Positions 1 through 7,254 of a DNA stretch of 10,004 nucleotides are shown piece after piece; the stretch's first letter is position 1; each line of letters begins with the position of its first letter. The position numbers and the translations under genes are program-made. The stretch comes from Lachnospiraceae bacterium (GTDB taxonomy: Bacteria; Bacillota_A; Clostridia; Lachnospirales; Lachnospiraceae). The notes beneath the pieces are model-generated. The model had not been told where the DNA came from, ran no database searches, and worked only from the letters and a program-made list of their open reading frames with translations. The DNA lies in the NCBI GenBank assembly GCA_016291475.1, contig JAEEXJ010000106.1:1-10004 (forward strand). Reading direction: 5' to 3'.

Positions 1-1
1 C

Positions 2-721
2 GGACCTCGTGAGAATTATGAATTCCTGTTTAGGCCTGCGGACATTTTCGAAGAACTTTTCGGAACGAATCTGGAAAACGGCGGGATCATGGCAATGGTT
101 CTTTTTGCGGTGGCCGTTGTTGTATTTGTACTTTTGAGAAAAAAGTATTCGGGAGCTGAAAAGGGCTTCCTTGTGATGCTTCTTGTTAATACGGTTTTTT
201 GCTGGTATTTCTCACAGTGGCTGGGAAGTCTGAACGGGCATTTTTTCGCATCAAGATATGTTATCTTTTGTCTGATGTTTGTATGGATATTTCTGGCGAT
301 TGTTTATTCGAGATGTAACGCAGCCGTTAATGTACTATTCCTTTTGTGGAGTACGGAGCTTTGTTTATCAAGTTTTCTTGTGGAGAAGGCATATGAATAT
401 GATACGACTCCCTTGATGCCTCAGACGGTTTCTTTTATCGAAGCAAATGTGGATCCGGATGCGGTGATCGTATATGACTATGACAGAGGTTTTAAACTGA
501 TATGGCAGTATTACATGCCGGGGCATGAGTTTGTATATTTCGATGATCTGGATCTGTCTACGACGGAAGGGCAGACATTCTGGGTAATCAATCTTGCGGG
601 TGCAGAATTTTCGCAAGAGGATATAGACAAGTATGATCTGGCTGTTGAACATAATCCCGGAATGGGATTCATGGGAATGGAGAGATTTGATCTGTGGAAG
701 GTGAGCCCTACGCACTTATAA
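2..721 (+). CDS. GT39/ArnT-like membrane glycosyltransferase, C-terminal part (5' end outside window)
   Basis: The reading frame is open from position 2 and runs without a stop through the ATG at 89, so that ATG is probably internal and the gene starts left of the window. The visible 239 residues begin with a soluble stretch, then about three to four hydrophobic segments, including an F-x-A-S-R-Y-V motif like the R-Y motif before a late helix in GT39/PMT-type enzymes. About 110 residues of hydrophilic sequence rich in Asp, Tyr and Phe follow, probably an extracytoplasmic tail like that of bacterial GT39/ArnT-like proteins. By family such proteins transfer a sugar from a polyprenyl-phosphate carrier outside the membrane; the substrate is unknown. 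The gene converges on 716-1534, and the two stops share the palindrome TTATAA. The catalytic first loop lies outside the window, so the family call rests on architecture and neighbours. Confidence 0.7.
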   Translation, partial: GPRENYEFLFRPADIFEELFGTNLENGGIMAMVLFAVAVVVFVLLRKKYSGAEKGFLVMLLVNTVFCWYFSQWLGSLNGHFFASRYVIFCLMFVWIFLAIVYSRCNAAVNVLFLLWSTELCLSSFLVEKAYEYDTTPLMPQTVSFIEANVDPDAVIVYDYDRGFKLIWQYYMPGHEFVYFDDLDLSTTEGQTFWVINLAGAEFSQEDIDKYDLAVEHNPGMGFMGMERFDLWKVSPTHL

Positions 722-1534
722 TGCAAAGTGTGAGGTCATCATCCATCCTGAATACATGATGTACGCGAGATGAATCATAAGAGACAGAAGCCTGTATTTT
801 TCCTTCCTGATGGCAAGGAGGAGTGAAGCAACAGGTATGAAGTATCCGTATAGGAGAAGGCATCCCGTGAACTTGTAATTTACAAACACTTTGCCGAAGT
901 AGTAGAAGTCTTCGGTATTGATCTGCTCGAGCAGAATTGCGGCTGATATTATAGTGATGGAAATAGCCGCAGGAAGGAACTTCTTTTTCTTAACGCATAA
1001 CCACAAAGCTGCGGCGATTATCACCGGCAGGTAAAGGTGCGATATGAAGATGGACATAGAAGCAATCCCTAGAGCGGGAAGATATTTTTCTTTATCTGCG
1101 AGCAGCAATCCGCACAGAAGAAGCGCCATGCATAATGAATCGGGTTTCATAGCTGCTATTCCGTTCATTAAGATGACAGGATTCAGCAGGAATAAAACCG
1201 ATGCGGTGAATATCAGTTCCAATCCCTTTAAGCTTGAATGATTCTTCAGGTATATCAAGGCAAGTGATCCGGTACATATATCTCCGAAGTAGATCAAAAA
1301 TTTCATGAGCATGATCACGTGCTCGCTTCTTGCCCCGAGATATATGGCAATAGTTCTGTAGAATAAAGGGCCTACGTTCTCTTCTATATCGTAAATGGTA
1401 TAGTGGAAATCTGTGCCCACGTAGTTTTTACCCGTCCAGCGGATAAGAAGCGCTGCAAGCAACACAAATATAACTCCCATAAGGGGGATCATTTTATCTA
1501 TATAGTTTCTGATCTTTTCTTCAGCTTTTAACAT
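716..1534 (-). CDS. Small polytopic membrane protein, second gene of Gpi18-like module A
   Basis: This 272-residue protein has about eight hydrophobic segments and a basic, charged N-terminus (first 15 residues). I do not recognise a named family. It resembles, along its length, the 291-residue protein at 7251-8126. Both have a charged start, an M-K-[FW]-x(3)-x-G-D segment (residues 77-85 here) and a G-I-x(5)-D-S-L segment (125-134 here). That last segment also resembles the W-G-Q-C-D-S-I loop of the Gpi18-like protein encoded just upstream, so a distant GT-C fold is plausible. Its ATG (1534) lies 14 bp inside the end of the upstream gene, which implies translational coupling; the SD (GAGACTGAAAG) is weak. 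Its stop overlaps the convergent gene on the plus strand by 6 bp, leaving no room for a terminator. Glycosyltransferase activity or an accessory role is inference. Confidence 0.75.
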   Translation of the reverse strand: MLKAEEKIRNYIDKMIPLMGVIFVLLAALLIRWTGKNYVGTDFHYTIYDIEENVGPLFYRTIAIYLGARSEHVIMLMKFLIYFGDICTGSLALIYLKNHSSLKGLELIFTASVLFLLNPVILMNGIAAMKPDSLCMALLLCGLLLADKEKYLPALGIASMSIFISHLYLPVIIAAALWLCVKKKKFLPAAISITIISAAILLEQINTEDFYYFGKVFVNYKFTGCLLLYGYFIPVASLLLAIRKEKYRLLSLMIHLAYIMYSGWMMTSHFAL

Positions 1535-2681
1535 CTTTCAGTCTCAAATAAATGATATATGTGAATGCGGTGTAAGATACGGTATTGAGCACGGAGCATA
1601 TACCCTGTTGTATGAGGGAGCCTGATCCTAAGGAAATTGCAAAGAGAAATCTGGGCAGGGTCGAGGCTATCATCAATATGGGCAGCCATGTAAGCCGTTT
1701 GTTCTTAATGGCTGCTAAAACTGCAAGTATTTCAGCCAAGTATCCGTATCTTTCATGCATTGAGGGAAGCAGGAATACGCAGGTGTAGCAGATCCACGTA
1801 GCAATATTTAAAGCATTTTCCCCGGAAAGCTGCAATTTATGCTTTCGAAGGAGAAACACAAGTATCAAAAGCATGGTTACCGTAAAGCATATAGGTGCTA
1901 TACTGAAGAAATAGTAGGGGCGCGCCTGAAAGAAGAAATAAAGGTTCGGATAAAAATAGTACAGCCAGGGATATGTTCCTGTTTGCGAGACGTATTGGCT
2001 GAAAGTTATCGAGAACGGGAAGCCCGCCATATAAGCGGGGATGTTGCAAAGTATCATTCCCATCGGGATGAGCAGGAAGTGAAGGATGGAGAATTTCTTT
2101 TCGCACCAGTAAACGATCAGGATAAAGGGCAGGAAGAATACGGATTGAAGCTTAAAGGCCATCGCTATTCCGTACACGAGCATCATGGCGGCGTATCTGT
2201 CCTTGAGATAGAGCCACAAGCTTAAGAGAACAAATGCAGTATAGATGCTGTCACACTGGCCCCAATAAGCACTGTCTATGATAACATTGGGGAGTAGCAG
2301 TACGATGGAGTATCCGAAGAGAAAAGAGTATTTTCTCTCTGGAGTTAACAGAGCGGAGATCATGCCGGCAAACACTGCCATGAGTACATCAAAGATGATG
2401 CTGAGGATCTTGCAGGCATAGAGGTAAGGTATGGGAAGCTTTCCTATGAGCCATGTCAGGAAGACATAAGGAAGGGCGTAGTCACCCTTGTAAGCTCTGA
2501 GTGATGAAATGCCGGTTCCGCTTGCTATGATATCTTTATACCAGGGCTCAAGACAGTCTCTGAAATCCCCGGAGATTACATTTCTTCCAAGAAAACGGAT
2601 TACCATTCCTGCGGTTGTGACAAGGAGAATTATAGAAAAATAAGTTATGTAGTTGTTTTTCTTCTCGGAATTATAAATCAT
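1521..2681 (-). CDS. Gpi18-related (COG5542-like) GT-C mannosyltransferase homologue, module A
   Basis: This 386-residue protein has about ten or more membrane segments. It matches what I know of bacterial proteins related to the GPI mannosyltransferase Gpi18. An acidic first external loop (S-G-D-F-R-D at 38-42, then E-P-W-Y at 45-48) is where GT-C enzymes carry catalytic or metal-binding acids. It is followed by K-G-D-Y-A-L-P-Y (65-72), W-G-Q-C-D-S-I-Y (140-147), A-F-K-L-Q (175-179), Y-Y-F-Y-P-N (241-246) and M-H-E-R-Y (308-312). By family it should move a hexose, perhaps mannose, from a polyprenyl-phosphate donor to an extracytoplasmic acceptor; the acceptor is unknown. It is the first gene of a minus-strand pair with 716-1534 and is transcribed from the divergent region 2682-2845. 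The ATG at 2681 has only a weak upstream purine run (AGAG). The protein is paralogous to 6067-7254 over nearly its full length. Confidence 0.85.
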   Translation of the reverse strand: MIYNSEKKNNYITYFSIILLVTTAGMVIRFLGRNVISGDFRDCLEPWYKDIIASGTGISSLRAYKGDYALPYVFLTWLIGKLPIPYLYACKILSIIFDVLMAVFAGMISALLTPERKYSFLFGYSIVLLLPNVIIDSAYWGQCDSIYTAFVLLSLWLYLKDRYAAMMLVYGIAMAFKLQSVFFLPFILIVYWCEKKFSILHFLLIPMGMILCNIPAYMAGFPFSITFSQYVSQTGTYPWLYYFYPNLYFFFQARPYYFFSIAPICFTVTMLLILVFLLRKHKLQLSGENALNIATWICYTCVFLLPSMHERYGYLAEILAVLAAIKNKRLTWLPILMIASTLPRFLFAISLGSGSLIQQGICSVLNTVSYTAFTYIIYLRLKDVKS

Positions 2682-2709
2682 ATACTCTGGGTGTAATTAT
2701 TTTTGAAAG

Positions 2710-2737
2710 ATGTCAATCAATATGAATTCTATGTCAA
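2710..2737. repeat. Direct repeat ATGTCAA, 21-bp period, in the divergent promoter
   Basis: ATGTCAA occurs at 2710-2716 and again at 2731-2737. The 21-bp period puts both copies on the same face of the helix, two turns apart. It may be a paired binding site for a regulator of the divergent genes, or chance in AT-rich DNA. Confidence 0.35.
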
Positions 2738-2833
2738 ATACAGATAAAGCACAAGACTATATGAGTTATGCGGATGTATGCATTTGCTTTTTTTCGGATT
2801 TACATATAAAACTCGGGCAATGCTTTGTTTATT

Positions 2834-2840
2834 GAGAGGT
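2834..2840 (+). promoter_or_regulatory. Ribosome binding site that decides the start of the 2846 gene
   Basis: GAGAGGT lies 5 bases before the ATG at 2846. The frame is open from a TTG at 2825, seven codons earlier, but that codon lacks a Shine-Dalgarno sequence and would place this one inside the gene. The ATG at 2846 is therefore preferred. Confidence 0.7.
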
Positions 2841-2845
2841 TAATA

Positions 2846-4522
2846 ATGCAGGCGATTGAATCAGGTAAGAAAATACGTATTTTTCTGATAATCGTAAGTG
2901 TGTTGTATGCAATAAAGTATATAGTGGTTGATTTCGGTATAGATGCGGCTTTTCAAATTACAATGTCGTATCGGTATGCTGCCGGAGATTTGATGTTCAG
3001 GGAAATGTGGGAGCCGTATCAGACTTCTGTGTTTATATGTGCTTTATTGATCAAGCTATATACACTTATTTTTCGTACCACCACAGGAATTGTTTTATTT
3101 ATTCAGACCATTGGCGTAATGATAGATCTGTCTGTATCTGTTTTCTTATACAAAACGGTTCGCAAATTCTCGGTAGCTGATGATAATACAGCATTTGCAA
3201 TGGCCTGGGTTTTCTTCATGATTTCTCCCAAGGATGTTCCTACTCCTGAATATGCCAACATGCAGGTTTGGTTTACGATGCTTTTGGGACTGTTTTTGTT
3301 TTATTATTTTCAGAAGTCCGGAAAAGTATGGCTCGTTTTGGGGGCTTTAAGCTTGTGCTGTGCGGTATTGTCATATCCGTCCTGTCTGATTCTTTATCTC
3401 GTTGTGGCTGTTTTGATGCTTTGCAGGAAAGAGGCTAAAGGATTTGTGCTTTTCAGTATTATATGTGCCGTAATCGGGCTTGCTTTTCTGGGGATGCTTT
3501 TTGCGCGGGGACTTTCAGTTAATGAACTCTTCACCGACATTCATTACATGCTCGGGATTGAAACGAGTCATTCTATGAGCACTGCGGATAAGCTTATATG
3601 GTATTCGAAGAGTGTATGTCAGATTATAGTGGCCTTTACAGTGATTTATGGCATACTTTATATTATCCTCGGTAAGGTAAGAAGGGCTGTTATAGACGCT
3701 TGCTTTCTGGGAATAATATTGTGTGTGAGCATATGGCTTACAATTCGAAGCAATATTTACAACAGGTATGCTTATGCAGTGATCTTCCTTGCGATAATGG
3801 CGATTGGCTTTAAATATCGCAAGAAGCTGAGTAAAAATCGTTATTTGTTTTACTCGCTGTGTTCTTTACTTTCCTGCGCTGAGTTTATCGGAACTCTAAT
3901 GCTTACGAATCTTGGATTGATAGCATCTCTCCCTTATTTACTTGTTGCAGCCGTCATGGCGTTTATCCCGATTTCGGAGGGATTTAAGGATTGTGATCGA
4001 GCGGGTACCGGCGAGATTATCAGGAAGATAGTGATCGCCTCATCGGTTGTTTTTCTGCTGGGAAGGAATGGTCTTTTGATCAGGCCTTACAACGGAGATG
4101 TAAATACGATTTTCAGCATAAGGGGAATTGTAAAGGGTGGCCCCGGTGTAGGGCTTATAACGGAATACATGGGAGCATATATGCAAAATGAAACTCTTAA
4201 GGAGTGGAGAGAATATGTTCCGAAGGGAAGTAACATCTATATAGTCGGAGACAGCGTGGATTCGATACCTTATTTATTTTCCGATGTTAATATTGCGGCA
4301 CCATCATTGGTACCTACACCCGGATATAATGATCTTATAGCGGAGTATTGGGAGATTAACCCTGAGAAGTATCCGGATGTGATCGTGGTAAGTTGCTGGT
4401 ATGGTGAATTGAAGGTAGATGAGGACTCCTGGATGATGAGCTGGATTGAAGATGAGTTTAAACCGGCATATTATGTTGATGGGAAATATTGGAGATATTA
4501 TTATTCCTCTGAAAATAAATAA
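2846..4522 (+). CDS. GT39/PMT-like polytopic membrane glycosyltransferase
   Basis: This is a 558-residue protein. One hydrophobic helix (about 10-28) precedes a loop with an acidic residue in G-I-D-A-A-F-Q (31-37). Next come A-A-G-D (45-48), and then M-W-E-P-Y-Q-T-S (54-61). This matches the first-loop layout of bacterial GT39-like enzymes, where Asp and Glu act in catalysis or metal binding. About ten further membrane segments follow, then a roughly 110-residue hydrophilic C-terminal domain after residue 440, rich in Tyr, Trp and acidic residues and probably extracytoplasmic. By family it transfers a sugar from a polyprenyl-phosphate donor; acceptor and sugar are unknown. It is the first gene of the plus-strand run and is more AT-rich in codon choice than the genes at 6067-8126. 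The next gene starts 25 bp after its stop. The family call is firm in outline and the specificity is open. Confidence 0.85.
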   Translation: MQAIESGKKIRIFLIIVSVLYAIKYIVVDFGIDAAFQITMSYRYAAGDLMFREMWEPYQTSVFICALLIKLYTLIFRTTTGIVLFIQTIGVMIDLSVSVFLYKTVRKFSVADDNTAFAMAWVFFMISPKDVPTPEYANMQVWFTMLLGLFLFYYFQKSGKVWLVLGALSLCCAVLSYPSCLILYLVVAVLMLCRKEAKGFVLFSIICAVIGLAFLGMLFARGLSVNELFTDIHYMLGIETSHSMSTADKLIWYSKSVCQIIVAFTVIYGILYIILGKVRRAVIDACFLGIILCVSIWLTIRSNIYNRYAYAVIFLAIMAIGFKYRKKLSKNRYLFYSLCSLLSCAEFIGTLMLTNLGLIASLPYLLVAAVMAFIPISEGFKDCDRAGTGEIIRKIVIASSVVFLLGRNGLLIRPYNGDVNTIFSIRGIVKGGPGVGLITEYMGAYMQNETLKEWREYVPKGSNIYIVGDSVDSIPYLFSDVNIAAPSLVPTPGYNDLIAEYWEINPEKYPDVIVVSCWYGELKVDEDSWMMSWIEDEFKPAYYVDGKYWRYYYSSENK

Positions 4523-4547
4523 GTTTTGTATTACATAAATCGTATCT

Positions 4548-6074
4548 ATGAAAAAAATACCCAAAATAATAAACCGCATAATAGGAATTGTTTTCCTGTG
4601 CATGGTTTTGACGGTTATGGCATTAAGCCTGTCAAAGCCACAGCATAATCTGATCCCCGGTCAGACTACGGTTTTGGTAGTGGCAGCGGCATGCTTTTTT
4701 GCATGTGTTTATGCGGTTCTTACCTTTCTTGGCAGGAAGTTTGAGGTTCTGTTTTCGGATAAGGTGTTTGTTGTCCTTGCGATAATCTGGGGAGCGGTGC
4801 TATTGGCTGCCGGGGTGTTTTGCAGGAATTCATCCGTGTCGTTCTATGATTATGAGATCTGCTACAGGTCGGCTTATGAATATGCATTGAGCGGGACTGT
4901 AACGGACGGGATGTATTTTTCCATGAATCCTCATAACTGGAAATGCGTACTGGTTCTATCTCTTATCATGAAGACGGGAATGGGGATCGGATTTAAGGAT
5001 CCGTATTATTTTCTGCTGATCGTAAATGTGATCTTGTTGGAGGGAGTGCTTTTTTCCTGCAAGTATTTTCTTAACGTTTTTACGGGTAAAAAGAATCCGG
5101 GAGCTTTGATGCTGCTGCTTCTTTTCGGCAGCTGTCTGCCCGTTTATGCTTATGCCCAGACTTTCTATACTGACGGTGCTTCAATGCCCTTTGCGGTTAT
5201 GGGGCTGGCGGTATTTCACAGGGCTTTAGGCGGGAAAGCTTCCAAATGGGTGAAGGCTTGCCTGTTTATTTTCGCAGGAATGTTGATAAGCATGGGCGAG
5301 ACCATGAAGATCACTGGGATCATCTGCGTTATCGCGGCGATACTTGTTTATGTTTTCTCGGGTAAGCTGAAGGAAAGTATCAAGAAGGTTTTGCCCGGTG
5401 TGTTATTGGCTGCGGCGGGCTTTTGTCTGTTTTCTTTTGCCATGGAGGCGGCATCTTTGAAGTGTTCATGGTACAGGGACAAGGAGCTTTACAGCGAGCC
5501 GGTTATGGCGTACGTGGCAATGGGGCTTCGTAACGACGGGACTTATTATGAAAACAGAGAATTCAGGATCGCACTTGATGAGATCACTTATTCTGAGGAT
5601 AAGGCGGCTTTTACCGGAGAGTATATCCGTGAGAATATTTCGGGGCTGTGGGATGCAGGTCATATCGCAGCCAAGGTGAGGGCCAATTATGCCAGCGGAA
5701 ATCTGGGAGCAGGGGATTTTGCCAGATATTCGTACGGGGAAGATAACCTGCTGAACCGGATGTTTAATTACGACGGGGATCTGTACTGGTATGCGTGCAA
5801 GTACAACATGATCTTTATGTTTCAGATATATCTGGTAATGGCTGTGGGCGCATTTTATGGGGTCAGGCACCGTAAAGAAATAGTTTATGGGGTCAGGCAC
5901 CTTGAACTGACGTTTATAGGTTATTTTGTATTTTTGTTTTTCTGGGAAGCCAACAACCGGCAGCTCTTTAATATGCTGCCGGTATTGATAACGGGATATG
6001 TGATGATGCTTGGAACCATCAGGGATGCAAAAAGAACTGTCCTAAGCGGGGAACCGGGTAAAGATAATGGATAA
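4548..6074 (+). CDS. GT-C/GT39-like polytopic membrane glycosyltransferase with an internal repeat
   Basis: This 508-residue protein has two N-terminal hydrophobic segments and a third near 73-92. An acidic F-Y-D-Y-E (99-103) follows, in the first-loop position typical of GT-C enzymes, then many more membrane segments. Other landmarks are T-F-Y-T-D-G (205-210), a hydrophilic external stretch at about 303-415, and E-A-N-N-R-Q-L-F-N-M-L-P (467-478). The last resembles the E-x(2)-x-R-[YQ]-x-F-x(2)-L-P motif of GT39-type proteins. Its role is presumably sugar transfer from a lipid carrier outside the membrane; the substrate is unknown. The ATG at 4548 has no clear Shine-Dalgarno sequence, so coupling to the gene ending 25 bp upstream is likely. 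Its end overlaps the next gene by 8 bp. Oddly, a 30-bp period repeat gives Y-G-V-R-H twice (437-441, 447-451) in a short loop between helices. Confidence 0.8.
   Translation: MKKIPKIINRIIGIVFLCMVLTVMALSLSKPQHNLIPGQTTVLVVAAACFFACVYAVLTFLGRKFEVLFSDKVFVVLAIIWGAVLLAAGVFCRNSSVSFYDYEICYRSAYEYALSGTVTDGMYFSMNPHNWKCVLVLSLIMKTGMGIGFKDPYYFLLIVNVILLEGVLFSCKYFLNVFTGKKNPGALMLLLLFGSCLPVYAYAQTFYTDGASMPFAVMGLAVFHRALGGKASKWVKACLFIFAGMLISMGETMKITGIICVIAAILVYVFSGKLKESIKKVLPGVLLAAAGFCLFSFAMEAASLKCSWYRDKELYSEPVMAYVAMGLRNDGTYYENREFRIALDEITYSEDKAAFTGEYIRENISGLWDAGHIAAKVRANYASGNLGAGDFARYSYGEDNLLNRMFNYDGDLYWYACKYNMIFMFQIYLVMAVGAFYGVRHRKEIVYGVRHLELTFIGYFVFLFFWEANNRQLFNMLPVLITGYVMMLGTIRDAKRTVLSGEPGKDNG
5854..5901 (+). 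repeat. Two direct copies of an 18-bp repeat inside a coding sequence
   Basis: TTTATGGGGTCAGGCACC is present exactly at 5854-5871 and 5884-5901, a 30-bp period separated by 12 bp. The period is a multiple of three, so the frame is kept and both copies encode Y-G-V-R-H. The GGGGTCAGGCACC core looks like a REP-type intergenic repeat as I remember such sequences. That identity is from memory and needs a genome count. Confidence 0.85.
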
Positions 6075-7254
6075 GAAAGCTAAACAGGAAAAACGATATA
6101 TGGATATATGCATAGGCCTTGCGATATTTGTCACGGGCCTTGTGCTTCGTTTACTCTTTTTTAATTCCGGTTCTGCGGATACCTATGCCTTCGAACTGTG
6201 GTTTAAGTCGGTTCGGGAGGCGGACGGCTTGTCGGTGTTCAGGGATTTTCTGGGTGACTACAACGTGCCTTACATCGCTGTGATGTATTTTGTCACTAAG
6301 CTTCCTTTTTCCGATTTTGTATGCGTGAAGCTGGTTGCACTTATGTTTGACCTTTTGGGCCCTGTTGCAGGATACCTTATCGCATCGGAGCTTGCCGGGG
6401 AAGCCGGAAAGACGGGCGCATCCGTTAATCGTTTCGGGCTTTTGGGAATGGCGCTCATTTGGCTTTCTCCCATCACCATTGGAAATGCGGGCTATCAGGC
6501 ACAGCTTGAAGCTATGTGGGCCTTTACCGGATTTCTTGCAGTTTACTTCTTCTGGAAAAAGCATCCCGCATGGGGCATGGTTTTCTGGGCGGTTTCTTTT
6601 GCCATGAAGCCTCAGGGCGTTTTCTTCCTTCCGTTTATCCTGCTGTATTATTACAGGTCGAGGTCATTCTCGGTGCTTCATTTTCTCATCGTTCCCGCTG
6701 TGATCCAGGTTCTCAGCATTCCTTCAATGCTTGCGGGAAATTCGTTTTTCTATTTCTGGAAATACTTCCTGGGGCAGCAGGGGCGCTATCCCTTCGTTTA
6801 TTACTATTATCCCAACATCTGGATCTGGATGAGGGATCTTCCTTATTATGTGTTCGGAAAAGTGGGCATCGGAATGATGATCACGGCATTTGCGCTGGTA
6901 ACAGTGGGATTTGCCACAAAGTGCAGGGAGAAGGGCTGGAAGCTTGTTAATGATTTAGAGCTTCTTGTGTGGTCTTTGATGACCTGCGCAATGTTCCTTC
7001 CTGCCATGCATGAGAGGTACAACTATCCTGCGGAGGTAATGCTGCCGGTACTTGCGGTCTTTGAAAAAAAATACAGGATCCCTGCCGCAGTCCTTGTGCT
7101 TTCCGGATTTTTGTGCAACGGAATGTCATATTACGGATGGGGAAAGCGTGAGTTTTACGGACTTTCCGTACTTAATATTTTCGTGTATGCCTGCCTGTGT
7201 TTTGGCGTGATAAGGACGCTTCGTTCCAAGCCGGAGAAAGGAGCGGGCGTATGA
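6067..7254 (+). CDS. Gpi18-related (COG5542-like) GT-C membrane protein, module B
   Basis: This 395-residue protein is clearly homologous to the one at 2681-1521. Shared landmarks are an acidic first loop (S-A-D at 36-38, E-L-W-F at 43-46), G-D-Y-N-V-P-Y (63-69), K-L-P-F (78-81), F-A-M-K-P-Q-G-V-F-F-L-P-F (178-190), F-S-V-L-H-F-L (201-207), Y-Y-Y-Y-P-N (245-250) and M-H-E-R-Y (314-318). It has about ten or more membrane segments. The family role is hexose transfer from a polyprenyl-phosphate donor. One difference stands out: the W-G-Q-x-D-S motif of the paralogue is replaced by G-Y-Q-A-Q-L-E-A (142-149), so the Trp, Gly and Asp are gone at that point. It may therefore have changed specificity or be less active. 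It overlaps the upstream gene by 8 bp and the downstream gene by 4 bp (ATGA). Confidence 0.85.
   Translation: MDKKAKQEKRYMDICIGLAIFVTGLVLRLLFFNSGSADTYAFELWFKSVREADGLSVFRDFLGDYNVPYIAVMYFVTKLPFSDFVCVKLVALMFDLLGPVAGYLIASELAGEAGKTGASVNRFGLLGMALIWLSPITIGNAGYQAQLEAMWAFTGFLAVYFFWKKHPAWGMVFWAVSFAMKPQGVFFLPFILLYYYRSRSFSVLHFLIVPAVIQVLSIPSMLAGNSFFYFWKYFLGQQGRYPFVYYYYPNIWIWMRDLPYYVFGKVGIGMMITAFALVTVGFATKCREKGWKLVNDLELLVWSLMTCAMFLPAMHERYNYPAEVMLPVLAVFEKKYRIPAAVLVLSGFLCNGMSYYGWGKREFYGLSVLNIFVYACLCFGVIRTLRSKPEKGAGV
7237..7243 (+). promoter_or_regulatory. Ribosome binding site that decides the start of the 7251 gene
   Basis: AAAGGAG lies 7 bases before the ATG at 7251, whose first bases form an ATGA overlap with the upstream stop. 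An in-frame GTG at 7197 is possible but would place this site 13 codons inside the gene, so 7251 is preferred. Confidence 0.8.

Larger units (their letters stand above)
2682..2845. promoter_or_regulatory. Divergent intergenic promoter region
   Basis: This AT-rich 164-bp gap separates the minus-strand module (starting at 2681) from the plus-strand run (starting at 2846), so it should hold promoters for both. On the plus strand a TATAAA (2805-2810) lies 16 bp after TTTGCT (2783-2788), a plausible but weak sigma-A-type pair about 35 bp before the start codon. On the minus strand TTGACA occurs twice (2716-2711 and 2737-2732), but neither has a convincing -10 at normal spacing. I see no small gene here. 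Confidence 0.5.

Noticed and set aside
1839..2225. A 128-codon plus-strand frame antisense to the Gpi18-like gene.
   Set aside because: Its product is charged with no domain pattern, it has no ribosome binding site, and the opposite frame is a well-supported conserved protein.
5466..5900. A 144-codon minus-strand frame inside the 508-residue glycosyltransferase gene.
   Set aside because: It is a shadow of a real gene, with no start signals; its repetitive Pro/Ile/His content mirrors the coding strand.
5854..5901. A CRISPR-like array (18-bp repeats with a 12-bp spacer).
   Set aside because: There are only two units, the spacer is far too short, and they lie in frame inside a gene with no cas genes nearby.
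6516..6950. A 144-codon plus-strand frame inside the second Gpi18-like gene.
   Set aside because: It lies in a different frame of a gene with a clear full-length paralogue, and it has no recognisable domain.
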